Positions 43,394-54,500 of a DNA stretch of 64,000 nt are shown one piece after another. A program made the translations under genes and the position numbers. Every line of letters begins with the position of its first letter. Position 1 is the first letter of the stretch. Source of the DNA: Variovorax sp. V213 (lineage in GTDB: Bacteria > Pseudomonadota > Gammaproteobacteria > Burkholderiales > Burkholderiaceae_C); assembly GCF_041154455.1 (NCBI RefSeq), contig NZ_AP028665.1, forward strand, positions 186,001 to 250,000, given 5' to 3'. The notes below the pieces were generated by a model. It made no database searches and was not told the origin of the DNA. It saw nothing but the letters and a program-made list of their open reading frames with translations.

Positions 43394-45022
43394 CTAGGAG
43401 GCGCAGGTGTAATTGGCAGCCAACTTCGAAGCTGCCGCATCATTGGCGGGACCTGTGTATCGCGGATACTGCGGGTACTGGCACAGAGGCCGGCTCAGGA
43501 CAACCGCGTCTTCTGCATCGCGCTTCTCCGCGGCCAAGGTGGCAGGGGCCTTGCTTTTCGTCACCCATTGGTCAAGGGCTGTCAGCAGATCCGACGAATC
43601 GGCACCCGGCCCTCCGGCGCAGTGGTTGACCCCCGGCGCGACGTAGAAACGCGTTGATGCGTCAGCGGCCGCAGCGCCCACCGAACTGCGCATATTGCCG
43701 TAGTACTCGATGGTCGATTTCACGCTGAGAGCGGAATCATTCCCGCCGTGCCACAGGATCAGCTTGCCGCCGCTGTTGATGAACGGTCGAATGTCCGCGT
43801 TGGTCGCGTCATTGAGCGCGGCCATGGCATAGAGTGCATTCTGATTCTGATCCCAAGGCGTGTAGGCCAGAGAACTGACCGTCCTGTCGCGGGCCAGATA
43901 GTTCTTGACCGTTGTGTCCTGAAACAGGAATTGCAGCGCTGCGGCGAAATTGCCGTCGCCCGTGAGCCATGTCCGCCAGGCGCCCGGGTCGTCCTCGTTT
44001 CCTGTCAGGTTCCAACCGGCGTTCCGGAAGCTGGCGCTACCCGTGAAGCTTGCTTCCGTGGTCCAGGACGCCACCACGTCGAGTTGTGCGTCCGACAGGC
44101 AGCTGTCACCCGTATCGGTTCCGCCGGCGCAGCGCAGGGCGGCCACATTGACGAGCGCCGGCGTGCATGCGGCCTGGTTCGACACCACGCCGTCGGTGAC
44201 CCCGTCGAGCCCATCGCAAGCGTCTCGCACATGCTTGCTCAGAAGCGCCGTCTTCGCCGCGGAGAAGGCACCGCCAGGCGCGGCGAGGGCCCTGGAATTT
44301 CGGTTGAAGGCGCCCATGAACCCGACCCAGTTGTACGCGGGTGCACGTGCGATGACGCCATCGAAAAGGTTCGGCGAGCGTTGCACCGCCATCAATGCTT
44401 CCCGCCCGCCATTGGAGCAGCCCTCGAAGTACGACTTTGCCGGTGGCGCCCCATAGGCAGCCGCCAGGGTCTCGGTCGCCGTCGACATCACGGTGGGTAC
44501 CGAGAGGCTGCCGAACAATTGGGCCGCAAAGGTATCGGTCAACGCGAAGTCCGCGCTCAAGGCATTGTCCTGATGCCCCGAGTCGCTCGCAACGACCGCA
44601 TAGCCTTGGCCCAGGGGCGCCGCGGAAGGTGGTGAAATGGCGCCGTTGTAGCCGCCTCCCCCTTGGTAGTAAAGCTTGCCGTTCCATGCCTCCGGCAGAG
44701 AGATCTGGAAGTTCAACGCGGGTGATATGGTGCCGGTCACCTTGCAGTACACGGGAACGTTGGTCGTCGCAGCCACCATGACGGCCGTGAGCGCAGCGCC
44801 CGCTACGGTTTTTCCGGTCAGGTCGCTGCAGGCCTTCTGAGCCGTCACAGCCGGTGCGGATGGAGGACTTTCGGGTTGTGCAGCTGGGGGGCCAGGGAGC
44901 AGCAGCGGGAACGCGCCGCCGTTGTCGGAGCCGCCGCCGCAAGCTGCCAGCATCGCCACGCTGACGGCAGCAGCGTGAAGCTTCGCGCGAGCCAAGGGTG
45001 CCTTTGGGGAGAAGAAGTGCAT
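43394..45022 (-). CDS. Tannase/feruloyl esterase family lipoprotein
   Basis: A 542-aa exported esterase that hydrolyses ester bonds of gallic or ferulic acid type. The lipobox MLAAC (Cys about 28) predicts an outer-membrane lipoprotein, followed by a Gly/Pro-rich linker to about residue 60. The CS-D-HC arrangement of this family is intact: GCSNGGRE (nucleophile Ser next to Cys), WHGGNDSAL (Asp) and GVNHCAGGPGAD (His next to Cys). The lid domain lies between Ser and Asp. It is downstream of a Crp-family gene on the same strand, with 161 bp between. Plant cell-wall or polyphenol ester use is the probable role. Confidence 0.9.
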   Translation of the reverse strand: MHFFSPKAPLARAKLHAAAVSVAMLAACGGGSDNGGAFPLLLPGPPAAQPESPPSAPAVTAQKACSDLTGKTVAGAALTAVMVAATTNVPVYCKVTGTISPALNFQISLPEAWNGKLYYQGGGGYNGAISPPSAAPLGQGYAVVASDSGHQDNALSADFALTDTFAAQLFGSLSVPTVMSTATETLAAAYGAPPAKSYFEGCSNGGREALMAVQRSPNLFDGVIARAPAYNWVGFMGAFNRNSRALAAPGGAFSAAKTALLSKHVRDACDGLDGVTDGVVSNQAACTPALVNVAALRCAGGTDTGDSCLSDAQLDVVASWTTEASFTGSASFRNAGWNLTGNEDDPGAWRTWLTGDGNFAAALQFLFQDTTVKNYLARDRTVSSLAYTPWDQNQNALYAMAALNDATNADIRPFINSGGKLILWHGGNDSALSVKSTIEYYGNMRSSVGAAAADASTRFYVAPGVNHCAGGPGADSSDLLTALDQWVTKSKAPATLAAEKRDAEDAVVLSRPLCQYPQYPRYTGPANDAAASKLAANYTCAS

Positions 45023-45150
45023 GTCTCTATCCTTTATCAGTTTTCAGCCTGCGCACCGCAACGAGATGGAGCGATGCCCAGGAGATTCTGAAAGGCGAGA
45101 CCTTGGCCAACTGTTCCGGGACAGACATTCAGCCCACTGATTTCTAAGGA

Positions 45151-45166
45151 GAAACCCTCCGGTTTC
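45151..45166. promoter_or_regulatory. Inverted repeat before the esterase gene
   Basis: GAAACC/GGTTTC arms with a 4-base loop lie 129 bp upstream of the esterase start, just past the stop of the Crp-family gene. It may be a weak terminator or the regulator's operator; no U-run is seen. Confidence 0.35.
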
Positions 45167-45183
45167 GATGCACGGCAGCCGTG

Positions 45184-45864
45184 TTACGGGTACTTGGCAA
45201 GTGCTTGCCTGTCCATCACGGTGATGTAGCCGTAGCCCCGCTGAATGAGGCCCGCGGTTTCCAGTTCGGTCAACGCGATGTTGACCCGCTGGCGCGAGAT
45301 GCCGACGAGCAAGCCGATCTCCTCCTGGTTGATCCGCAGCGTCGAGTCGGTGTTCGGATAGAGCACTGGATGAAAGAGGCTGGAGATGCCACGCGCCACG
45401 CGCGCCGTCGGTTCGAGCAGTCGATCAAACTTCACCATCGCGATGAATTGTCCAAGCCGCTCGTTCAGATGCGAAAGCATGAAATGGTTGAACGGGATGC
45501 TTCGATCGAGCAACCATGAGAACGTGGTCCTCGGCAGATGGACGGTGATGGTCGGTCGCGTCGCCATGATCTCGTACTTGCGCTGCTCTGGCTTCAGGAG
45601 CGACCCTTCGCCGATCCACCCGCTGGCGGCAACCCCGGTGAACATGATCAGGCGACCGTCCACCGTGGTGTCCTGAACACGCAGGAAGCCCTCCAGCACT
45701 CCGATCCAGCTGTCGGCGATCTCGTCGCGTTGGCACACATAGGAGTGCGCTTCATGGTGTCGAACGTACAGGGCCTCGAACGCTTTCGTTCGTTCTGCCT
45801 GCGTCAGGGCACGCGGCCAGATGCATCGTTCAAAGAAAGCGCTCAGATCCTTGGCAGGCAACAT
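45184..45864 (-). CDS. Crp/Fnr family transcription regulator
   Basis: A 226-aa regulator. The N-terminal about 130 residues form a cyclic-nucleotide-binding-type beta roll (IADSWIGVLEGFLRVQDTTV, GWIGEGSLLKPEQRKYEIMA), but the phosphate-binding cassette lacks the conserved RxS pair, so cAMP binding is doubtful. The C-terminal winged helix is clear (LRINQEEIGLLVGISRQRVNIALTELETAG). It lacks the Fnr cysteine set. Being upstream of the esterase in the same direction, it is probably its local regulator. Confidence 0.9.
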   Translation of the reverse strand: MLPAKDLSAFFERCIWPRALTQAERTKAFEALYVRHHEAHSYVCQRDEIADSWIGVLEGFLRVQDTTVDGRLIMFTGVAASGWIGEGSLLKPEQRKYEIMATRPTITVHLPRTTFSWLLDRSIPFNHFMLSHLNERLGQFIAMVKFDRLLEPTARVARGISSLFHPVLYPNTDSTLRINQEEIGLLVGISRQRVNIALTELETAGLIQRGYGYITVMDRQALAKYP

Positions 45865-45941
45865 CTGTCACCACCCAACGACACGGGCGAAGACCAAACC
45901 AGATCGAGCTCTCATTGCATATTTCCCTCAGGCTTGCGAAT

Positions 45942-45955
45942 CCTATGAACATAGG
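45942..45955. promoter_or_regulatory. Inverted repeat upstream of the Crp-family gene
   Basis: CCTATG/CATAGG arms around two bases lie 78 bp before the regulator start. The size and position suit an autoregulatory operator or a promoter-proximal activator site. Confidence 0.4.
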
Positions 45956-46305
45956 CTCGTCGCGTTTGTTGCGCGAAGGACATTTGGGCCCTTAGACCGC
46001 GGGGACATACCCTGACGAGGCGACGGTGCTGGGACTCGATGGCGACAAACGCCTGCCATCCTTGGCCGGAACGAAATCGGCAGCAACGCCGTCGAGGCGT
46101 ACTTGCATATCCATTTGCAGCCCTAAAAAAACTTACAAATGTGAACGATTTCGCATTCGTTGAGGGAATGCAAAGTGCACTTGAAATAGTGCAAGTCCAT
46201 TGCATTAGAGTCCGGCTCGTTCCAGGGAGTACAAGAGCACCGGCCACACCGGTGCCGCAGGCGCAGTTCAAGCAAGCGCGCTATTTGTTGCCGGGGACTC
46301 AGGCC
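45956..46305. other. Non-coding stretch with lower GC
   Basis: About 350 bp without a credible gene. From about 46120 to 46210 the composition falls (runs of A, several TGCA words), resembling an old promoter region for the autotransporter remnant that follows. Confidence 0.35.
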
Positions 46306-46515
46306 ATGAACAGGATTTTTCGCGTCGTTTCGAACGACGTTCTCGCCCTTTGGGCCGTTGCATCCGAACGCGGACGCGCCCACGCGAGATCAACCGCCGC
46401 CAAGGTGGACGGTGGCCTCGCGCCCCCTGCAGGCACTGCGGTGATGGTGATCCCAGGCACGACGGTCAGCACAGGCAACAACGCTGGCGCCGACATCGCC
46501 TTTTCTATGAAGTGA
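46306..46515 (+). pseudogene. Decayed autotransporter signal (ESPR) fragment
   Basis: A 69-codon frame begins MNRIFRVVSNDVLALWAVAS, closely following the extended signal peptide region of type V secretion proteins (MNK.YR.VWN...G.WVAVSE). Compare the complete adhesin 2.2 kb downstream, which begins MNKSYRSIWNEALGAWVAAS. Here the conserved Trp and Gly positions are changed, the hydrophobic signal core is missing, and the frame stops after 69 residues. I read it as the stub of a lost autotransporter or adhesin gene, though a short functional peptide cannot be excluded. Confidence 0.6.
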
Positions 46516-46766
46516 ACTGCTGCCCTCCTCCAGGAGCGGGTTCGATGGGCTCATGTTGTCCGGCGCCATTGCGATCCGTCTTTTCTCCTCAGCCGTCACC
46601 GGCGTATCAGTTCATCTTTCCCCAGCGGTCCGATCGATGAGGTCCAGTCCACGGGCGGGTCAATTTTCGGCCGGCGCCAACAGCGCTCTTGGCCCAACCG
46701 ACCCTCTACCGGCTCGACTCAAACCGTTCGGTTCTTGCGGGGAATCATTCAAAGAATCAAAGTACT

Positions 46767-47219
46767 ATGATTTTCAGCGACGATAGCAGCGGCTTCGCGT
46801 TCTCTTGCGAAGACGCCAAGATGTCCATCTGCGCAAGCACGTGGAACAAGCGCCTATCGCAAATTGCGCGCGTCATCGGCCCCGTCTTGATAATGACCGG
46901 ATCACTTCCGGACCCGGATTACATCTCTCACACCTTGGGCAAGCGCCCGCGAGACATATTCATCATTGCAAACACCGACGCGCAGAAGGAAGCGAGGGTG
47001 CTTAAGCTCCGCTTCCCCGATGTACGCATGGCACTGCATCGCAACAACAACGCCAAAGTGGTGCTGGTGGCGCCGGACACGGTTTGGGTATCCAGTGCGG
47101 ACTTCGGCAAGACAACACGGATAGAGTCTGCTGTCGGTCTGCATTCAAGCGTCGTGTTCAAGAAGACCCGGGAGTCCCTTTTCAATAGGGTATGGGCGGA
47201 GGCAACCGAGATCGCATGA
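46767..47219 (+). CDS. Small PLD-like (degenerate HKD) domain protein
   Basis: A 150-aa protein. The centre (NNAKVVLVAPDTVWVSSADFG) follows the phospholipase-D-like half-site pattern H.K.....D....GS.NF, but the His and some catalytic positions are replaced. The end (ESLFNRVWAEA) also fits that family. One domain of this size would have to dimerise to form an active site. I used ATG 46767; an in-frame TTG at 46689 would add 26 residues. It lies alone in DNA of lower GC than its surroundings, a possible sign of transfer. Function unknown. Confidence 0.5.
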   Translation: MIFSDDSSGFAFSCEDAKMSICASTWNKRLSQIARVIGPVLIMTGSLPDPDYISHTLGKRPRDIFIIANTDAQKEARVLKLRFPDVRMALHRNNNAKVVLVAPDTVWVSSADFGKTTRIESAVGLHSSVVFKKTRESLFNRVWAEATEIA

Positions 47220-47376
47220 TTTGCTCCATTGGCGTTGCACGCGGCGGTCTATTGATCGAGCGCCGCTGTCAACACCTGCCGAGCAGAAATATGAATGCGA
47301 CCAACGGACTCTCTATTAAAATACTCCATGCACCGTCCAGTAGTTACATTTTGAAATTCGACGCTTCCAACCTCCA

Positions 47377-47811
47377 ATGAACTCAAAACGCAAACTGCTG
47401 CTTGGCGTCGCGCTCCTGTCAGGTTGGATGGGCCTGGCCTCGGCCCAGGATGCAGATCCAACGAACATGGTTCGCGGCGGCCTGCAGGCCATCCAGATGG
47501 TGGATCAGGGCAAGATCGGCGATCTCTGGGACGGCGCCGCGCCCGCGACCAAGAAGCGGGTCGCTCGTCCCGAGTTCGTCCGCCAAGTCGAGGCGTCGCG
47601 GTCGCCCCTCGGTGCGGCGCAGCAGCGCACCTGGATCTCGGTCAATCGCCAAATGGTTGCGAACGAAGATCCCGATCTGGCCGGCCAATACGTCAACGTT
47701 GAATACGAAACCCGTTTTGCCAACGCCCCCAACCGGGTGGCGCGAGAGATGACGAGCTTTCGCCTCGAACCCAACGGCACGTGGCGCTTGAGCGGCTACG
47801 TACTGCGCTAA
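47377..47811 (+). CDS. DUF4019 family exported protein
   Basis: A 144-aa protein with a signal peptide (KLLLGVALLSGWMGLASAQ, cleaved near residue 24) and a DUF4019 body: ALQAIQMVDQGKIGDLWDGA-like helix, FVRQVEASRSPLGAAQQR, and the strand YVNVEYETRFANAP ending GTWRLSGYVLR. The family is periplasmic and uncharacterised. No ribosome-binding site is evident. It stands alone 735 bp ahead of the adhesin gene. Confidence 0.85.
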   Translation: MNSKRKLLLGVALLSGWMGLASAQDADPTNMVRGGLQAIQMVDQGKIGDLWDGAAPATKKRVARPEFVRQVEASRSPLGAAQQRTWISVNRQMVANEDPDLAGQYVNVEYETRFANAPNRVAREMTSFRLEPNGTWRLSGYVLR

Positions 47812-48546
47812 ACCGCCCCCGCCCCCTTCGATCCGCCGCAATCTCCGCGGTGGACCTGCTCGACGAAGCCGCATGGCAGCAGGCAGTCGCAGCACCTCTC
47901 CCTCCCCGCTCGCTCGATCGCCCCGCAGCTCTTGAGCCGGGGCTGTAGCCATCGGCGACAGCCCGCACCCGGGCACCTCGCGCGCCAACCAAGACCGGCA
48001 GGCAGCTCCTCCTCTGAGGCAGCCGCTCCCCGACCTCGACCCTTCCTCACAGCAACCCGTGCGAGCCGGACACCGTCTTGCGCCGGGTTCCCGGGTCTGC
48101 CGAGCGCGCAACGCGCTCCAATTCAGTGCGCCGCCATCTTAAAAAATACTCGACATTAACTTTCAATCTTTTGACATCGGAGAGAAATGAAACATTTAAA
48201 AACTTAGTGTTACTATTGATGCTGAACCTTCAATAGGAATTTAATAATACCCCTTTTCAAGTAATGAGGTAGGCGCTTTTTTGAATAGTAAATTCTTGGT
48301 ACTACCCATAGAACAGCATCGATAAAGATCCTCAATTTTGCGCTTCCTTTCTTGACGCTAATTCACCACACGCCAGTTGCACTTCATTGCTTTCTCTTAA
48401 GATTCGCCCCAAAAATGTTTCCGCTTAATTGCAATTGATGTCGTCGTGTTGCAATTATTTCTAAAGGTTTCATTGGCACAGGCCGTCCGTGGACACCGCT
48501 GCCGTGAAGCAAGGCTTTTGGCGTCTCAACAATCGAGGAAAAATGC
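47812..48546. promoter_or_regulatory. Long AT-rich leader upstream of the adhesin gene
   Basis: The first about 300 bp are GC-rich without a gene. From about 48135 to 48470 the sequence is clearly AT-rich, with several TAATAA/ATTTAA-like words, unlike anything else in the window. A 6-codon frame with a GGAGAG site begins at 48187. GAGGA lies 7 bases before the adhesin ATG. The AT-rich block is the likely promoter and perhaps a silencer-binding (H-NS/MvaT-like) or leader-RNA region. Confidence 0.5.
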
Positions 48547-51500
48547 ATGAATAAGTCGTACCGCAGCATCTGGAATGAGGCATTGGGCGCCTGGGTGGCC
48601 GCCTCGGAGCTCGCATCGAGCCGGGGCAAGAAAGGTTCTTCGCGTGCCCTGGCGAGCGGCCCGGATGTCGAGGCATCGGGGCCGGCGGACACCTCGAGAG
48701 TCCACGTCAAGTTCGCCAGGATCGTGGCCGCGCTGGTGGCGATGGGCGGGATGGGTTGGGCCTCGTCGGTCCAGGCACAGGTGAACTGCAGTGCGGCGCC
48801 CTACAACTTCTACAACGGCAGCTCGACGTGCGTGGGTTTTCAGTCCCAAGCGACTCTCGCCGGAGCCACTGCAATAGGTTTTAACGCCTTAAGTGCGGGG
48901 ATAAATGCCACGACTCTCGGCTACGGCGCCATTGCCTCTGCGACCAATGCCCTTTACCTGGGTGCGCGCGCGGCCCCCGGGACAGGTGCATTGGCCGAGA
49001 GCGCCATTGCAATCGGTACAGACGTGACTTCCAGCGGCGAGGGGTCCATCGGCATCGGTGTGCAGTCGCAAGCAACCGGAAAATTCGGCATTGCCCTTGG
49101 AGTGCAAGCCATTGGCACGGCGCAAGGCGTGGTCGCAGTGGGCGGCGGTGCCACGAGTTCGGGATTCAATGGTGTGTCTGTTGGCGCCGGAGCCACTGCC
49201 ACCGGAGTCAACTCGATTTATCTCGGCGCTCGCACCGCTGCCGGGACGGGTGCATTGGCCGAAAGCGCCATTGCAATCGGCACAGACGTGAATGCTAGCG
49301 GGCTCCGGGCCACTGCCGTTGGCTTCCAAGCCTTGGCCACCGGCGCATCAGCCACCGCCCTTGGGGCGACCGCTCAGGCGGTCGGGGGCGGCACCGTTGC
49401 GATCGGCCAGGGGGCCGGTGCGGCCTCGACGAGTGCCAATACGGGTTCGGTCGCGGTGGGTATTGCCTCGGGACAATTTGTCTCTGGCGCGCAGAACACC
49501 GCCATCGGCGGTGGCGTTGAGAGCGTGATCCGGGGCGCGGGTTCGGGCGTCACGGGCACGCGCAACGTCGCCTTCGGCACGGGCGACGGCTCGATAACCT
49601 ACGCCGGGACCTTGAAGGCTGCGGCAGGCAGCCTGGTCAGCGGCAACGACAATATCGCGATCGGCACCAACGCCGGCATCGGCGTCGCGGCCAGCGCGAC
49701 GACGTCGATCGGCTTGAATGCGAATGCGACCGCGATATCTGCAGTCGCGGTAGGTACCGGCACGGTCGCTAGCAACGTCAATGCGGTCGCGCTGGGAGCT
49801 GCCGCCACTGCCACCGCCGCTGGCGCCAGCGCGTTGGGCACTTTCGCCAATGCCTCGGGAGCGAACTCCACAGCGGTCGGTGTCAGCGCCACCGCCGGTG
49901 CCGAGTTTGCATTCGCCGGCGGTTGGGGGAGCAAAGCACTCGGGCTGCGCAGCGTCGCCCTTGGCTTCCAAGCAAACACGGCCGCGATCGCGGTGGATGC
50001 GATTGCGCAAGGTAACAGTGCTTTTGCAGGCGACCAGAATGCCATCGCAATCGGCTTCCAATCGGTGGCTTCCAAGATAAATTCCATCAATCTTGGCGCA
50101 AGCACGCTTGTGGGAGCGGGTGCCACGGCGCAGGGCGCTGTCGCCATCGGCACGGATGTGACGGCCTCGAAGGATCGCGCTGTCGCAATGGGTATCGTAA
50201 GCCGGGCAACCGGCCTGGATGCCGTAGCCATCGGTACCCGGGCCACCGCAGCTGCCGACAACGCCACCGCACTCGGCTCGGGCGGAACCGACGCCGCGAC
50301 CGCCGTGCGCGCTTCGGGCACCGGTTCAGTGGCGCTGGGCGGCAACACGACCGCGGGCGCCAACGCCGCGGGCACAAATGCCATCGCCATCGGTGGCGAG
50401 TCGTCCGCCACCCAAACGGAGGCGATCGCCATGGGCCGCCTGGCCACCGCCTCGGCCTCGAACACCATCGCGGTCGGCAGCAATGCGCGCGCCGATTCGG
50501 CCGAAGCCGTGGCGATCGGCACCAACGCAACGGCAACCGGCGGCAAGTCTGTCTCCATCGGCTCCGGCAACACCGCCTACGGCAACGGCGCCGTGGCCAT
50601 CGGCGACCCAAGCTTTTCCAGTGGTACCGGCGCGTTCGTCGGTGGCGCGGACAACATCGCCAACAGCGACGGCACGGCGAGCGCAACAGCCGCCAACCAG
50701 GCCAACGGCGCAGTAGCCATCGGCAATGCCAACAAGGCGATCGGCCAAGGCAGCGTGGCACTGGGCAACGGTTCCACCGCCGGCGCCGTCGGCATCGCGG
50801 GCAATGTGGCGATCGGCGACGGCGCCACGGCGACCGTGAGTGCGGGCGATGTGGCGCTGGGCTCTGGCTCGGTGACGGCAGCGGCCGTGGGCACGCCCGG
50901 CGTGACCATTGCGGGGACGCCCTATACCTTCCAGGGAACGAACCCGGCCAGCACGGTGAGCGTGGGCAGCGTCGGCGCCGAGCGCACCATCACCAACGTG
51001 GCGGCGGGGCGCATCAGCGGCACCAGCACCGATGCCATCAATGGCAGCCAGCTGTTCGCCACCAACAGCGCCATTGATGCGGTGAGCACCGTCGCCAACG
51101 CGGGCTGGAACGTGACCACGGCAGCCACCGGCACCGGCACTGCGACGGGCACCACGGTGCAGAACATTGCACCGGGCGGCACGGCCACCTACACGGCGGG
51201 CAACAACATCGCCATCACGCAAAACGGTGCGGAAGTGCAGATTGCCACCAGCATGACGCCGACCTTCACCAGCGTGACCAGCACCAACTTGACGGCCACC
51301 GGCCCGACCACGCTCACCGGCGGCACCACCATTGGCGGCAGCCTGACGCTGAACCCGGCCACCACGGTGAACATGGGCGGCAATGTCATCACCAATGTGG
51401 CACCCGGCGTGGCCGGCACCGATGCGACGAACGTGAACCAGCTGAACGCAGTGAGCGCTGTGGCCAACGCCGGCTGGAATGTGACCACGGCGGCCACCGG

Positions 51501-54500
51501 CACCGGCACTGCGACGGGCACCACGGTGCAGAACATTGCACCGGGCGGCACGGCCACCTACACGGCGGGCAACAACATCGCCATCACGCAAAACGGTGCG
51601 GAAGTGCAGATTGCCACCAGCATGACGCCGACCTTCACCAGCGTGACCAGCACCAACTTGACGGCCACCGGCCCGACCACGCTCACCGGCGGCACCACCA
51701 TTGGCGGCAGCCTGACGCTGAACCCGGCCACCACGGTGAACATGGGCGGCAATGTCATCACCAATGTGGCACCCGGCGTGGCCGGCACCGATGCGACGAA
51801 CGTGAACCAGCTGAACGCAGTGAGCGCTGTGGCCAACGCCGGCTGGAATGTGACCACGGCGGCCACTGGCACCGGCACTGCGACGGGCACCACGGTGCAG
51901 AACATCGCACCGGGGGGCACGGCCACCTACACGGCGGGCAACAACATCGCCATCACGCAGAACGGCGCTGAAGTCCAGATCGCAACCTCGGCAACACCGA
52001 GCTTCACCAGCGTGACCACGGGCAACAGCACGCTGAACACCAACGGCCTGACCATCACCGGCGGGCCGAGCGTGACCAGCACGGGCATCAATGCCGGCAA
52101 CACCGTCATCACCAACGTGGCACCCGGCGTGGCCGGCACCGATGCGACGAACGTGAACCAGCTGAACGCAGTGAGCGCTGTCGCCAATGCGGGCTGGAAC
52201 ACCACGACGGCCGCGACGGGCACCGGCACGGTCTCTGGCACCAGCGTGGCCAATGTGGCACCCGGTGCCACGGTGACGACGACGGCGGGCAACAACATCG
52301 CCATCACGCAGAACGGCGCCAATCTGACCATCGCGACCAACCCCGACCTGGTGGCCACCAGCCTGACCACGGGCAACAGTGTGCTCAACACCAACGGCCT
52401 GACTATCACAGGTGGGCCGAGCGTGACCAGCACGGGCATCAATGCCGGCAACACCGTCATCACCAACGTGGCACCCGGCGTGGCCGGCACCGATGCGACG
52501 AACGTGAACCAGCTGAACGCAGTGAGCGCTGTCGCCAATGCGGGCTGGAACACCACGACGGCCGCGACGGGCACCGGCACGGTCTCTGGCACCAGCGTGG
52601 CCAATGTGGCACCCGGTGCCACGGTGACGACGACGGCGGGCAACAACATCGCCATCACGCAGAACGGCGCCAATCTGACCATCGCGACCAACCCCGACCT
52701 GGTGGCCACCAGCCTGACCACGGGCAACAGCGTGCTCAACACCAATGGCCTGACCATTACTGGTGGCCCGAGCGTGACGAGCACGGGCATCAACGCCGGC
52801 AACGCCGTCCTCACCAACGTGGCGCCTGGCGTAGCTGGCACCGACGGGGTCAACGTGAACCAGCTGACCGCGGTCAGCGACGTGGCCAATGCCGGCTGGA
52901 ACACCACGACGGCTGCGACGGGCACCGGCACGGTCTCTGGCACCAGCGTGGCCAACGTGGCACCCGGCGCCACGGTGACGACGACGGCGGGCAACAACAT
53001 CGCCATCACGCAGAACGGCACCAACCTGACGATTGCCACCAACCCGGACCTGGTGGCCACCAGCCTGACCACGGGCAACACGACCGTCAACAACACCGGC
53101 CTGACCATCACCGGCGGGCCGAGCGTGACCAACACGGGCATCAATGCCGGCAACACCGTCATCACCAACGTGGCACCCGGCGTGGCCGGCACCGATGCGA
53201 CGAACGTGAACCAGCTGAACGCAGTGAGCGCTGTGGCCAACGCCGGCTGGAACACGACGACCGCGGCCACCGGCACCGGCACGGTCTCCGGCACCAGCGT
53301 GGCCAACGTGGCACCCGGCGCCACGGTGACGACGACGGCGGGCAACAACATCGCCATCACGCAGAACGGCACCAACCTGACGATTGCCACCAACCCGGAC
53401 CTGGTGGCCACCAGCCTGACCACGGGCAACACGACCGTCAACAACACCGGCCTGACCATCACCGGCGGGCCGAGCGTGACCAACACGGGCATCAATGCCG
53501 GCAACACCGTCATCACCAACGTGGCACCCGGCGTGGCCGGCACCGATGCGACGAACGTGAACCAGCTGAACGCAGTGAGCGCTGTGGCCAACGCCGGCTG
53601 GAATGTGACCACGGCGGCCACTGGCACCGGCACTGCGACGGGCACCACGGTGCAGAACATCGCACCGGGGGGCACGGCCACCTACACGGCGGGCAACAAC
53701 ATCGCCATCACGCAGAACGGCGCTGAAGTCCAGATCGCAACCTCGGCAACACCGAGCTTCACCAGCGTGACCACGGGCAACAGCACGCTGAACACCAACG
53801 GCCTGACCATCACCGGCGGGCCGAGCGTGACCAGCACGGGCATCAATGCCGGCAACACCGTCATCACCAACGTGGCACCCGGCGTGGCCGGCACCGATGC
53901 GACGAACGTGAACCAGCTGAACGCAGTGAGCGCTGTCGCCAATGCGGGCTGGAACACCACGACGGCCGCGACGGGCACCGGCACGGTCTCTGGCACCAGC
54001 GTGGCCAATGTGGCACCCGGTGCCACGGTGACGACGACGGCGGGCAACAACATCGCCATCACGCAGAACGGCGCCAATCTGACCATCGCGACCAACCCCG
54101 ACCTGGTGGCCACCAGCCTGACCACGGGCAACAGTGTGCTCAACACCAACGGCCTGACTATCACAGGTGGGCCGAGCGTGACCAGCACGGGCATCAATGC
54201 CGGCAACACCGTCATCACCAACGTGGCACCCGGCGTGGCCGGCACCGATGCGACGAACGTGAACCAGCTGACCACGCTGGGCACGAGCACAGCCTCCTCG
54301 CTGGGCGGCACCTCGGCGTACAACCCGGCCACGCAAACCGTGACGGCCGGCTTGGCGGTGGGCGGCACCACCTACACCAACGTGCAGGATGCGCTGACCC
54401 AGGTCAACAGCAGCGCCACGGCCGGCTGGAACACCACGACGGCGGCCACCGGCACCGGCACGGTCTCCGGCACCAGCGTGGCCAAGGTGGCACCCGGTGC

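Noticed and set aside
48187..48207. A 6-codon frame (MKHLKT) with GGAGAG ahead of it, in the adhesin leader
   Set aside because: Too short to assess; could be a chance start in AT-rich DNA.
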